Source: Sinorhizobium americanum
Lineage (GTDB): Bacteria; Pseudomonadota; Alphaproteobacteria; Rhizobiales; Rhizobiaceae
Reading direction: 5' to 3'
DNA: 64,000 nt
NCBI RefSeq assembly: GCF_001651855.1
Contig: NZ_LNQC01000044.1
Location: forward strand, 124,001 to 188,000
Position 1 is the stretch's first letter. Each line of letters begins with the position of its first letter. Below are positions 1-8,532 of the stretch, piece by piece. The translations under genes and the position numbers were made by a program. A model generated the notes under the pieces. That model worked only from the letters and a program-made list of their open reading frames with translations. It made no database searches and was not told the origin of the DNA.

Positions 1-647
<647 letters not shown>

Positions 648-766
648 CGTGCGACTATATAGAGAGATCGGCGCCCGTCAAACGCAGGCTCCGACGAAAA
701 AGCGAGAAATCACGACAGATTTTTCAGGCATTGTCCGGTCCGCGATAGTTCATTCCGGCAGCCTCG

Positions 767-1828
767 CTACTCGCGAATGACCAACAGGTCCTTGGCGGCG
801 AAGCGCAAGCTGACATTCTCGCCGGCAACAGGTGGTGTAATGCCCGGATCGTTGAACATGTCGAACGAAATGACATCATCGCCAACCCGCAGCTTGGTCC
901 GGATGACCGAGCCGAGGAAGCTCGTCGAGACGACTTCGCCAGGCAGCGAGGTATCGCCCTTGGAGCCCTCGGCGATCGATGCCGCTTCCGGCCGAAGCGC
1001 CAGCGAAATGCTGTCGCCGCCCTTCAGGCCGGCGATCGGCTCCTTCAGGGCAATCCGCTGTCCGCCGATGGTGACGGCACCGGTGGCGGGATCGGCAACC
1101 TTGCCTTCGATGATATTGAGCGTGCCGACGAAGGAAGCGACGAAGCGGGTCGCCGGCGTATTGTAGATCTCGAACGGCGTGCCGATCTGATCGGCGCGGC
1201 CGGCATTCATCACGACGATCCGGTCGGAGATCGACAGCGCCTCCTCCTGGTCGTGGGTGACGAACACCGTGGTGATACCGAGCTGCTGCTGGATCTGCCG
1301 GATCTCTTCACGCAGCGAGATGCGGATCTTCGCATCGAGTGCCGAGAGCGGCTCGTCGAGCAGCAGCACTTGCGGCTTCACGGCAAGCGCGCGGGCGAGC
1401 GCCACACGCTGCTGCTGGCCGCCGGACAGTTGATAGGGGAAGCGGTCCGCCAGGTGCTCGAGCTTGATGAGCCCGAGCATCTGCTTCACCCGTATGTCGA
1501 TGTCCGTTTTGGAGGCGCCGGCGACCTTCAGGCCGAAGGCGACGTTGTCATGGACGTTCATGTTCGGGAACAGCGCATAGGCCTGGAACACCATGCCGAT
1601 ATTGCGCTGGTTAGGCTTCAGGGCACCTTGGTCCTTGCCGTTGATGACGACCGAGCCGCCGGATGGTGTCTCGAAACCGGCGATCATGCGCAGAATGGTG
1701 GTCTTGCCGCAGCCGGACGGGCCGAGGAAGGAGACGAATTCGCCCTTTTCGATCCCCATGTTGAAGTTGTGAACGACCTGAACCAGGCCGAAGGATTTCT
1801 GGATATTGGTCAGTGTCAGAAAAGCCAT
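767..1828 (-). CDS. ABC transporter ATP-binding protein (spermidine/putrescine/Fe3+ type)
   Basis: 353-residue ATPase of a binding-protein-dependent importer. Visible motifs: Walker A GPSGCGKT at 36-43, Q-loop near FQAYALFPN, signature LSGGQQQ at 134-140, Walker B LLLDEP at 155-160, switch histidine H192, and a C-terminal TOBE-like region (about 240-353) as in PotA/FbpC/PhnT proteins. It is the last gene of a four-gene minus-strand transporter set (binding protein, two permeases, ATPase), with 4 nt between it and the second permease. The substrate cannot be read from the sequence; the family handles polyamines, ferric iron, phosphonates and related compounds. Confidence 0.92.
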   Translation of the reverse strand: MAFLTLTNIQKSFGLVQVVHNFNMGIEKGEFVSFLGPSGCGKTTILRMIAGFETPSGGSVVINGKDQGALKPNQRNIGMVFQAYALFPNMNVHDNVAFGLKVAGASKTDIDIRVKQMLGLIKLEHLADRFPYQLSGGQQQRVALARALAVKPQVLLLDEPLSALDAKIRISLREEIRQIQQQLGITTVFVTHDQEEALSISDRIVVMNAGRADQIGTPFEIYNTPATRFVASFVGTLNIIEGKVADPATGAVTIGGQRIALKEPIAGLKGGDSISLALRPEAASIAEGSKGDTSLPGEVVSTSFLGSVIRTKLRVGDDVISFDMFNDPGITPPVAGENVSLRFAAKDLLVIRE

Positions 1829-1832
1829 GTGA

Positions 1833-2621
1833 TCAAGCCTTGGGCGAAGCGGATTTCTGGAAGCGGGAGACGAGCTGGATCAGCCCCATGCTCAGCCACG
1901 TGATTGCGAAAGCGATGACGGCGAGCGCCGAAGGCTCATAGGCCTTGTTGGCGCCGACGAGCTGCAGATAGGGACCGAAAGCCGGGCGGTTGAGCAGCGC
2001 CGCCATGGTGAATTCGCCCATGACGATGGCGAAGGTGATGAAGGCGCCGGAAAGCACGCCGCTCATCACATTCGGGAAGATGCAGCGGAAAAGGATCGTC
2101 GGCCATTTGGCGCCGAGGCTTTCTGCCGCCTCCGTCAGAGTCCTGACATCGATCGCCCGCATCGCCGTGTCGACGGCTCGGTACATGTAGGGAAGCGACA
2201 AGGTCATGTAGGAGAACATCAGCAGCGCGTTCGTGCCGGAGGTCGAGCCGGTGAGCGGCAGGATCGACGAGGAATTGTAGAGCCTCAGATAGCCGAAGAC
2301 GATGACGATCGCGGGAATGACGAGCGGCAGCAGCGTGACGAATTCGACGATCGGGCGCACCTGCGGCAGGCGCAGCCGCACCCAGTAGGCCGTCGGCACC
2401 ACGAGCAGCATGCCGAAGGCGATCGTCAGCACGGCCATCAGCATCGAATAGCCGAAGGTCTCGCGAAACTGGAGGTCGGCGAAAACCGATTCATAGGCAT
2501 CGAAGGAATAGGCGCCGCGTCGCATGCGCAGCGAGAACTCCAGCGTGCCGAGCAGCGGAATGATGAAATAGCTGGCTCCGATGGCGATGGCGATCCAGGC
2601 GCCGAGGCGTTGTGCTTTCAT
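1833..2621 (-). CDS. ABC transporter permease (PotC/PhnV-like)
   Basis: 262-residue inner-membrane subunit. The start MKAQRLGAWIAI overlaps the stop of the preceding permease in an ATGA arrangement, showing translational coupling. Several hydrophobic segments are visible, and the EAA loop that docks on the ATPase is recognisable in 'EAAESLGAKWPTILFRCIFP'. It belongs to the BPD_transp_1 family and would form a heterodimer with the permease encoded just upstream. The in-frame reading extends far upstream of this ATG but that part is a shadow of the first permease. Confidence 0.9.
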   Translation of the reverse strand: MKAQRLGAWIAIAIGASYFIIPLLGTLEFSLRMRRGAYSFDAYESVFADLQFRETFGYSMLMAVLTIAFGMLLVVPTAYWVRLRLPQVRPIVEFVTLLPLVIPAIVIVFGYLRLYNSSSILPLTGSTSGTNALLMFSYMTLSLPYMYRAVDTAMRAIDVRTLTEAAESLGAKWPTILFRCIFPNVMSGVLSGAFITFAIVMGEFTMAALLNRPAFGPYLQLVGANKAYEPSALAVIAFAITWLSMGLIQLVSRFQKSASPKA

Positions 2622-3499
2622 TTCTGCCACCGTTCGGCGCGCATGCGCAGCCAGATATAGAGAATGTTGGAAATGCCGGTGATGACGATCATGCCGAGCG
2701 CGAGCGCGTAGCCGAGGTTCGGGTTGTGCAACACGTCGCCGCGGATCTGCGCGTAGAGCAGGATCGGCACGATGTTCAGCGAACTGCCAGTCAGCGCATA
2801 AGCCGTGGCGATGGCGCCGAAGGCATTGGCGAAGAGCAGGAGGGTCGTTCCGAGCAGGCTGGGCCACAGGATCGGCAGCGCCACCATGCGCCAATATTGC
2901 CAGGTGGAAGCGCCGAGGATTTCGGCCGCTTCGCGCCACTCCTTCTTGAGGCCGTCCAGCGCCGGGGTGAGGATCAGCACCATCAGCGGGATCTGGAAAT
3001 ACATATAGGTGATGGTGAGGCCGAAGAAGCTTAAGAGATTGAAGCCGGTTCCGTAGAGATTGAAGCCGAACCAGTCGCGCAGGAAGACGGTGACGAGCCC
3101 GGTGCGGCCGAGCGTCGAAAGAAACGCGAACGCCAGCGGCACCCCGGCGAAATTCGAGGCGACGCCGGAGAAGGTCAGCAGGCCGGAGCGAATCCAGTTC
3201 GGTACGCCGCCAAGCACGATCGCCCAGGCGAGGAAGAAGCCGATCAGCGCGCCGCCGAGCGAGGAGGCGACCGACACACGGATCGAGATCCAATAGGCGC
3301 TGAGGATCGTCGGCGTGAAGAGATCAGCGAGATTCTTGAAGGTGAAGGTTCCTTCGGGCGTCAGAAAGGCGCCGGTGACGAGATAGAGCGTCGGAACGAT
3401 CAGGAACATCAGGGCGAAGATCGCAAACGGGGCTATCCCGAGCCAATCGATGACCGCTCGTTTGTTGATCAGGGGTGCGGTTGCTGTCGTCGTGGTCAT
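2618..3499 (-). CDS. ABC transporter permease (PotB/PhnU-like)
   Basis: 293-residue membrane subunit starting MTTTTATAPLINKR. Hydrophobic helices begin at about residue 20 (IAPFAIFALMFLIVP). The EAA motif is 'EAAEILGASTWQYWRMVALP', so it pairs with the ATPase. The start follows the binding-protein gene after a 70-nt spacer that holds a strong stem-loop. The open frame continues upstream of this ATG into the spacer and the end of the binding-protein gene, but those residues lack any family resemblance, so the later start was chosen. Confidence 0.9.
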   Translation of the reverse strand: MTTTTATAPLINKRAVIDWLGIAPFAIFALMFLIVPTLYLVTGAFLTPEGTFTFKNLADLFTPTILSAYWISIRVSVASSLGGALIGFFLAWAIVLGGVPNWIRSGLLTFSGVASNFAGVPLAFAFLSTLGRTGLVTVFLRDWFGFNLYGTGFNLLSFFGLTITYMYFQIPLMVLILTPALDGLKKEWREAAEILGASTWQYWRMVALPILWPSLLGTTLLLFANAFGAIATAYALTGSSLNIVPILLYAQIRGDVLHNPNLGYALALGMIVITGISNILYIWLRMRAERWQK

Positions 3500-3532
3500 G
3501 AAGGCTTCGATATTCCCGAGTCGAAGGAAACA

Positions 3533-3559
3533 GCCTCCCCGCCGATCGAGCGGGGAGGC
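3533..3559 (-). terminator. Stem-loop between binding-protein and permease genes
   Basis: Perfect 10-bp stem GCCTCCCCGC / GCGGGGAGGC with a 7-nt loop, starting 10 nt after the binding-protein stop. There is only a weak T-rich run after it on the minus strand. Such stem-loops after the binding-protein gene are known in importer operons, where they stop part of the transcription or protect the upstream message so that binding protein is made in excess. Which role applies here is inference. Confidence 0.65.
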
Positions 3560-3569
3560 ATGGCAATGA

Positions 3570-4673
3570 TTACTGAACGTTGGCGCCGACGACGCTGTCC
3601 CACTTGGTGGTGATCGCTTCCTTGCCCTTGGCCTGCTCGTCGAGCGTCGGGAAGACGGCCTTTTCATAGGCCGCTGCCGGCGGCAGCTTGTCGAGCATTT
3701 CCTGCGGGATCTTGCCATTCTTGGCGAGATCGTTGAAGCGGATCGGGTGGCAATAGCCCTTCAGCCAACCGAGCTGGCCTTCGTCCGAGTAGAGATATTC
3801 CATCCACAGCTTGGCGGCATTCGGATGCGGAGCGAAGGCCGAGATCGCTTGCACATAGACGCCGGCGACGACGCCGGAGGCCGGAACGACGACTTCGACC
3901 GGCGGGTTGCCGTTCAGGCTGTCGCGCCAGGAGAGGCCGTTATAGTCCCAGGCGATGATGATCGGAGTCGAGCCCTGTGCGAGCGAAGCGGACTTGCCGA
4001 TGACCGGAACGAAATTGCCGGCCTTGTTGACTTCCGCGAAGAAGGCGAGGCCTGCTTCACCGGCCTTGGCCGCATCCTTTTCGCCAGCGGCGAGACCAGC
4101 GGCGTAGACGGCCTGCACGGCCTGGTTCGAAGCGCGCGGATCGCCGGCGAGAGCGACCGCGTTCGCGTAGTCCGACTTCTTGAGATCGGCCCAGTCCTTC
4201 GGCACTTCCTTGACGATATCGGTGTTCACGATGAAGGAGAGAACACCGTAGTAGTCGCCGTACCAGAAGCCTTCCGGATCCTTGGCGCTGTCCGGGATCG
4301 TATCCCAAGTCGAGACCTTGTAGGGCTGGATCAGGCCTTCGGCCTTGGCAGAGGGGCCGAAGGACAGGCCGACATCGATCACGTCGGGCGCCTGCGGGCC
4401 GGTATTGCCCTTGTTGGCCTTGATGGCTTCGATCTCGTCGCCGGAGCCGGCGTCCGGGTTCAGTTCGTTGACCTCGATGCCGTACTTCGCCTTGAAGCCG
4501 GCGATGACATCGCCGTATCCGCACCAGGTGTGCGGCAGCGCGATGGTTGTGAGCGTGCCTTCCTTCTTGGCGGCGGCGATAAGCTCTTCGCTCGGCTCGG
4601 CAGCGGCCACGGCCGTGGTTGCCAGCAAAATGGCGGTCGAGAGCGAGAGCAGGCGTTGAGTCTTTGAAATCAC
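3570..4673 (-). CDS. ABC transporter periplasmic substrate-binding protein
   Basis: 367 residues with a clear signal peptide (MISKTQRLLSLSTAILLATT..., cleavage expected after AVAAA around residue 25). The mature part resembles the PotD/FbpA/AfuA class (SBP_bac_6/8). No lipobox is seen, so it should be free in the periplasm. It is the first and presumably most highly expressed gene of the importer set and is followed by a stem-loop. Ligand unknown: neighbouring genes suggest an amine or amino-acid-like compound, but phosphonate, iron or sugar-acid ligands cannot be excluded. Confidence 0.9.
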   Translation of the reverse strand: MISKTQRLLSLSTAILLATTAVAAAEPSEELIAAAKKEGTLTTIALPHTWCGYGDVIAGFKAKYGIEVNELNPDAGSGDEIEAIKANKGNTGPQAPDVIDVGLSFGPSAKAEGLIQPYKVSTWDTIPDSAKDPEGFWYGDYYGVLSFIVNTDIVKEVPKDWADLKKSDYANAVALAGDPRASNQAVQAVYAAGLAAGEKDAAKAGEAGLAFFAEVNKAGNFVPVIGKSASLAQGSTPIIIAWDYNGLSWRDSLNGNPPVEVVVPASGVVAGVYVQAISAFAPHPNAAKLWMEYLYSDEGQLGWLKGYCHPIRFNDLAKNGKIPQEMLDKLPPAAAYEKAVFPTLDEQAKGKEAITTKWDSVVGANVQ

Positions 4674-4865
4674 TGGCGTTCTCCTTATCGGTTTTCAGTC
4701 AATTTCGGCGATGCTGTTAAAGCGGCGCGATGAAACTTGTGTGACAGGCCATTTTCCCGTTTGCGGCGAGAAGGCCGCCTCGGGAGGCGGGTGTTCCAAG
4801 CGGTGCACGGCGCGCCTTGCACCTCCACTTCTTCCTCCGGACATTCAGTCTTCGACCGGCACCTC

Positions 4866-5792
4866 CTAACCTGGCTTGCGAAAGATGCGGGTCGAATCGA
4901 AGAGGCCCTCGAGCGTTTTCATTCGATCCCTCGTCTCGTCCCAATTCGAGCTTTGCACCGCCTCGATCAACGCCTCTACGAGAAACAGCAGCATGACCGA
5001 GCTGTCCCAGGCTGAGGGCACCTCGATCTGGGCGCGGAAGACCTTGGAGGCGGACTTGGCGACGGGCGAACCCCATTGGTCGGTGAAGAGGATGATCTCG
5101 ACGCCGCGGCTGCGCGCGGAACGGGCGAGGGTCTCCATTTCCTGTTCATAGCGGCGGATATCGAACAGGATGAGGACGTCGCCCTGTTTCATGTCGAGGA
5201 CGTAGTGCGGCCAGGAACTCGGATTGGCAGCGATCTGCGTGACGCCGGTTCGGATGACCTGGAGATGGGTGAAGAGATAGTCCGCCATCGAGCGGGTGAT
5301 ACGGCCCCCGACGAGATAGATATTCCGCTTCCGATCGGCGATGAAGGCAGCCGCCTGATCGAATTCGCCGGGCTCAATCTGCGAAAGCGTCTGGCGCATG
5401 TTGCCCATGATGGCATCGGCGAAGCGGTTGAGGATGTGGGTGCCCGGTGCGCTCGCTGCCCAGCGATCGTGCTTGGCGATCGGATTGGAGATCGTCGCCT
5501 CCAATTCCTGGTGGAGCCTTGACTGAAAATCGGGAAAGCCGCGGAAACCGAGCTTCTGAACCATGCGCGCCACCGTCGGCGTCGAAACGCCGGCGTTCTC
5601 GGCGACCGTGGTGATCGAGCCGAGCCCGGAGACCGGATAGTTGTCGAGAAGTGTCTCCGCCAAACGCTTCTCGGCGCGCGTCAGCGCCGCGAAATGTGCG
5701 TTGATCACATCCGACACCGTCATGGATGCCGTGTTGCCGTTCAATATCATGCCCCTCAGCCGGTCTTTGCCAGCTTGAAGGAAATTAAACAT
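4866..5792 (-). CDS. RpiR-family transcriptional regulator (HTH + SIS domains)
   Basis: About 308 residues. The N-terminal RpiR helix-turn-helix includes 'ENAGVSTPTVARMVQKLGFRG' and the C-terminal SIS domain (about 120-260) includes 'RNIYLVGGRITRSMADYLF' and 'ILFDIRRYEQE'. SIS domains usually sense phosphosugars, but in several RpiR proteins of Rhizobiales they sit next to amine or amino-acid genes. I start at MFNFLQAGKD because the longer reading (5813) would begin inside the palindrome; a third ATG at 5750 has a better ribosome site (GAGGGG). It lies upstream of the importer genes on the same strand and diverges from the amidohydrolase gene, so it probably controls both sides. Confidence 0.85.
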   Translation of the reverse strand: MFNFLQAGKDRLRGMILNGNTASMTVSDVINAHFAALTRAEKRLAETLLDNYPVSGLGSITTVAENAGVSTPTVARMVQKLGFRGFPDFQSRLHQELEATISNPIAKHDRWAASAPGTHILNRFADAIMGNMRQTLSQIEPGEFDQAAAFIADRKRNIYLVGGRITRSMADYLFTHLQVIRTGVTQIAANPSSWPHYVLDMKQGDVLILFDIRRYEQEMETLARSARSRGVEIILFTDQWGSPVAKSASKVFRAQIEVPSAWDSSVMLLFLVEALIEAVQSSNWDETRDRMKTLEGLFDSTRIFRKPG

Positions 5793-5808
5793 CGTCGGCG
5801 CAATCGGA

Positions 5809-5850
5809 GTCAATCAAAATCTGAAGAGATCGTTTCAGATTTTGATTGAC
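5809..5850. promoter_or_regulatory. 16-10-16 palindrome in the divergent regulator/amidohydrolase gap, probable operator
   Basis: GTCAATCAAAATCTGA and TCAGATTTTGATTGAC form a perfect 16-bp inverted repeat around a 10-nt spacer. It lies in the short region between the RpiR-family gene and the divergent catabolic genes, where the self-regulated operator of such a regulator is expected. It could in principle also fold as an RNA hairpin. The assignment to the adjacent regulator is inference from position. Confidence 0.7.
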
Positions 5851-5862
5851 ACTCGCCGATTC

Positions 5863-6687
5863 GTGAAGAATTCTTTTCATTGTGATCGTCTGACGAGGCA
5901 ATGGGGGCCGGTTTTGACGGGGCTTTTGACGCAGGCAGAGGGCGACCCGGTCGCCATTGAGAATGGCGATGCGAAGGGAGATTTCCTCTTCGTCTGCGAG
6001 CACGCGTCCAGCCGTCTGCCCGAGCGTCTTGGAACGCTCGGCCTCCCCAAGGAAGCGCTTGAGAGCCACATTGCCTGGGACCCAGGCGCGCTGGCGGTTT
6101 CGAGGCTGCTTGCCGGGAAGCTGGACGGGACGCTCATCCATCAGCGCTTTTCGCGCCTCGTCTATGACTGCAACAGGCCGCCCGAGTCCGATGCGGCCAC
6201 GCCCGTCGTCAGCGAGGTCTATGAGGTCCCGGGGAACCGGGCGATGTCTGCTGCGGAGCGTCAGGCGCGGGTCGACGAGGTCTATCTGCCGTTCCACGAG
6301 ACGGTGTCCGAGTTCGTCGCGGCCCGCAAGGCGGTTGGCCGGCAACCCATCCTCGTCACCATGCACAGCTTCACGCCGGTCTACTTCGGCAAATCGCGCA
6401 GCGTAGAACTCGGCATCCTGCACGACGCCGACAGTCGGCTCGCCGATCGCATGCTGGCGGTCGCCACCACCGGAGAGGTCGCATACGACATCCGCCGCAA
6501 CGAGCCCTACGGGCCGGCAGACGGGGTAACGCACAGCTTGATAGAATACGGCGTCCGTCATGGGCTGCCGAACGTGATGATCGAGATCAGGAACGATCTC
6601 ATTCGCAACGAAGTCGGCCAGAGGGTCATGGCCGATTATCTGGGAGGGCTGCTCGCCAGAAGCGCGGCCGCCCTTCCGAAAAAATAA
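5863..6687 (+). CDS. N-formylglutamate amidohydrolase family protein
   Basis: About 274 residues. The family core begins at 'FLFVCEHASSRLPERLG' (zinc-site region), followed by 'HIAWDPGALAVSRLLA', 'DCNRPP' and 'ILVTMHSFTPVY'. Family members hydrolyse N-formylglutamate or related acyl-amino acids. No other histidine-utilisation gene is nearby, so a hutG role is unlikely; the flanking ligase and dehydrogenases suggest it cleaves a gamma-glutamyl product, releasing glutamate (inference). The start is unresolved: the open frame contains TTG at 5842 (inside the palindrome), GTG at 5863, and TTG at 5914 and 5926; no ATG is in frame near the beginning. Confidence 0.85.
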   Translation: MKNSFHCDRLTRQWGPVLTGLLTQAEGDPVAIENGDAKGDFLFVCEHASSRLPERLGTLGLPKEALESHIAWDPGALAVSRLLAGKLDGTLIHQRFSRLVYDCNRPPESDAATPVVSEVYEVPGNRAMSAAERQARVDEVYLPFHETVSEFVAARKAVGRQPILVTMHSFTPVYFGKSRSVELGILHDADSRLADRMLAVATTGEVAYDIRRNEPYGPADGVTHSLIEYGVRHGLPNVMIEIRNDLIRNEVGQRVMADYLGGLLARSAAALPKK

Positions 6688-6792
6688 AGACCCAGGGGAG
6701 CGGCGAAGCCGCGGTCCTGTTCCTGTGGCGGAGCAGGTGGTGACGTGACCTTTCGCAATGGCGCGCCGGGTCAGGAGAAACAGGGGAAAAAG

Positions 6793-8340
6793 ATGTCAGA
6801 CTATTCCGAAACCGATAAGAAGCAGGATCTGCACATCCTGCACTCGATGGGCTACGCCCAGGAACTCGAGCGGCGCATGAGCCAGTTCTCGAATTTCGCC
6901 GTATCCTTCTCGATCATTTGTATCCTATCCGGCGGCATAAACTCGCTGGCGCAGGCGACCGCCGGCGCCGGCGGAGCGGCGATCGGCATCGGCTGGCCGC
7001 TCGGATGCTTCATCTCGCTCGTCTTTGCCGTCGCGATGGCGCAGATCAGCTCGGCCTATCCGACGGCCGGCGGCCTCTATCACTGGGGCTCGATCCTCGG
7101 GAACCGCTTTACCGGCTGGCTGACGGCCTGGTTCAATCTGCTTGGCTTGGTGACGGTTCTCGGCGCCATCAATGTCGGCACCTATTATTTCTTCATGGGT
7201 TCTTTCGGGACACCCTATTTCGGACTGGAAGACACGACCGCGACCCGCATCATTTTCCTGGCGATCATCACCGGCGCGCAGGCGCTTGTGAACCACATGG
7301 GCATCGGCCTGACGGCGAAGCTTACCGACTTCTCGGGCTATCTGATCTTCGCCACCTCGATCCTGCTGGCGATTGTCTGCCTGGCTGCCGCCGACACCTA
7401 CGAGGTCGGGCGGCTGTTCACTTTCTCGAACTATTCCGGAGAAGCCGGTGGCAACGTCTGGCCGCAGACCTCCGGAACCTGGGTGTTCCTGCTCGGCCTG
7501 CTTCTGCCGATCTACACGATCACCGGCTATGACGCTTCGGCTCACACGTCGGAGGAGACGGTCAAGGCAGCGGAATCGGTGCCGCGCGGCATGGTCTCCT
7601 CGGTGCTCTGGTCGGCGCTCTTCGGCTACATCATGCTGTGCGCCTTCGTGCTGATGATCCCGAACATGGACGAGGCTGCCAAACAGGGCTGGAACGTTTT
7701 CTTCTGGGCAATGGACGCGCAGGTCCACCCGCTCATCAAGGACATCCTCTACCTCGCCATCTTCGTCAGCCAATGGCTGTGCGGCCTGGCAACTGTCACC
7801 TCGGTCTCGCGCATGATCTTCGCCTTCTCGCGCGACGGCGGCCTGCCGGCCTCCAAGCCGCTCTCGAAGGTGAGCCCGACCCATCGCTCGCCGGTTGCGG
7901 CCATCTGGACGGGTTCGGTTCTCTCGGTGCTGTTCGTCTGGGGCTCGTCGCTCGTATCGATCGGTGAGACGCCGGTCTATACGATCGTCGTGTCCTGCAC
8001 CGTCATCTTCCTGTTCTTCTCCTTCGCGATCCCGATCACGCTCGGCCTTTTCGCCTGGGGAACCTCGAAGTGGGACAAGATGGGGCCTTGGAACCTCGGC
8101 GAGGGCATGTTCAAGCTCTTCGCCATCCTGTCGATCATCGCGATGGTGCTGATCTTCGTCCTCGGCATCCAGCCGCCGAATGACTGGGCGCTCTACATTA
8201 CCGTCGGCTTCCTTGTCGTCACCGGCATCATCTGGTTCGGTTTCGAGAGCCGCCGCTTCCGCGGGCCGCCGATCGGCGCTGAGGTCGCGCGCCGCCAGGC
8301 CGAGATCGCCGCCGCTGAAAAGGCGGTCGGCGAGGTCTAA
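6793..8340 (+). CDS. APC-superfamily amino acid/amine permease
   Basis: 515 residues with about 12 hydrophobic segments, starting MSDYSETDKKQ behind AGGGGAAAAAG. The stretch 'GYAQELERRMSQFSNFAVSFSII' followed by 'GGINSL' is typical of the GABA-permease/choline-transporter branch of the amino acid-polyamine-organocation (APC) family. A longer in-frame GTG start (6745) exists but lacks a good ribosome site. It follows the amidohydrolase by about 100 nt and precedes the ligase, so it is the probable uptake system for the compound degraded by this cluster. Confidence 0.88.
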   Translation: MSDYSETDKKQDLHILHSMGYAQELERRMSQFSNFAVSFSIICILSGGINSLAQATAGAGGAAIGIGWPLGCFISLVFAVAMAQISSAYPTAGGLYHWGSILGNRFTGWLTAWFNLLGLVTVLGAINVGTYYFFMGSFGTPYFGLEDTTATRIIFLAIITGAQALVNHMGIGLTAKLTDFSGYLIFATSILLAIVCLAAADTYEVGRLFTFSNYSGEAGGNVWPQTSGTWVFLLGLLLPIYTITGYDASAHTSEETVKAAESVPRGMVSSVLWSALFGYIMLCAFVLMIPNMDEAAKQGWNVFFWAMDAQVHPLIKDILYLAIFVSQWLCGLATVTSVSRMIFAFSRDGGLPASKPLSKVSPTHRSPVAAIWTGSVLSVLFVWGSSLVSIGETPVYTIVVSCTVIFLFFSFAIPITLGLFAWGTSKWDKMGPWNLGEGMFKLFAILSIIAMVLIFVLGIQPPNDWALYITVGFLVVTGIIWFGFESRRFRGPPIGAEVARRQAEIAAAEKAVGEV

Positions 8341-8394
8341 GGACAATACAAGAGGCGGAGGTCGCGTCCGCGATCTCCGCTTCCTATTTGCGGC

Positions 8395-8498
8395 TACAGC
8401 GCCGTGCGTCTGTTCAGACGCACAAAGGACGCTGCAGCACTTTGAGTTGCTGCATATTTCTGTCGTTAAATCAGCTGCGCGTTAACGACATATGCAGT
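8395..8498 (+). repeat. RIME-like intergenic element, copy 1
   Basis: About 104 bp made of two palindromes: a left one around GCGTCTGTTCAGACGC and a right one where TGCATATTTCTGTCGTTAA pairs with TTAACGACATATGCA. It aligns end to end with the elements near 13.6 kb and 62.5 kb. The layout matches the Rhizobium-specific intergenic mosaic element (RIME) described in R. meliloti. It lies just before the ligase gene, so the ligase start must be downstream of it. Confidence 0.85.
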
Positions 8499-8532
8499 GG
8501 GAACGGCCGCGCCGAAACATGGGATTTGCTTC

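Noticed and set aside
5863..6687. Amidohydrolase as HutG of histidine utilisation
   Set aside because: No hutU, hutH or hutI in the window, and the neighbours are amine-type genes. The enzyme family is kept but not the hut name.
8497..8532. Longer start of the GS-like ligase
   Set aside because: It begins at the very edge of the RIME-like element and adds residues unlike the family; the later ATG gives the usual N-terminus.
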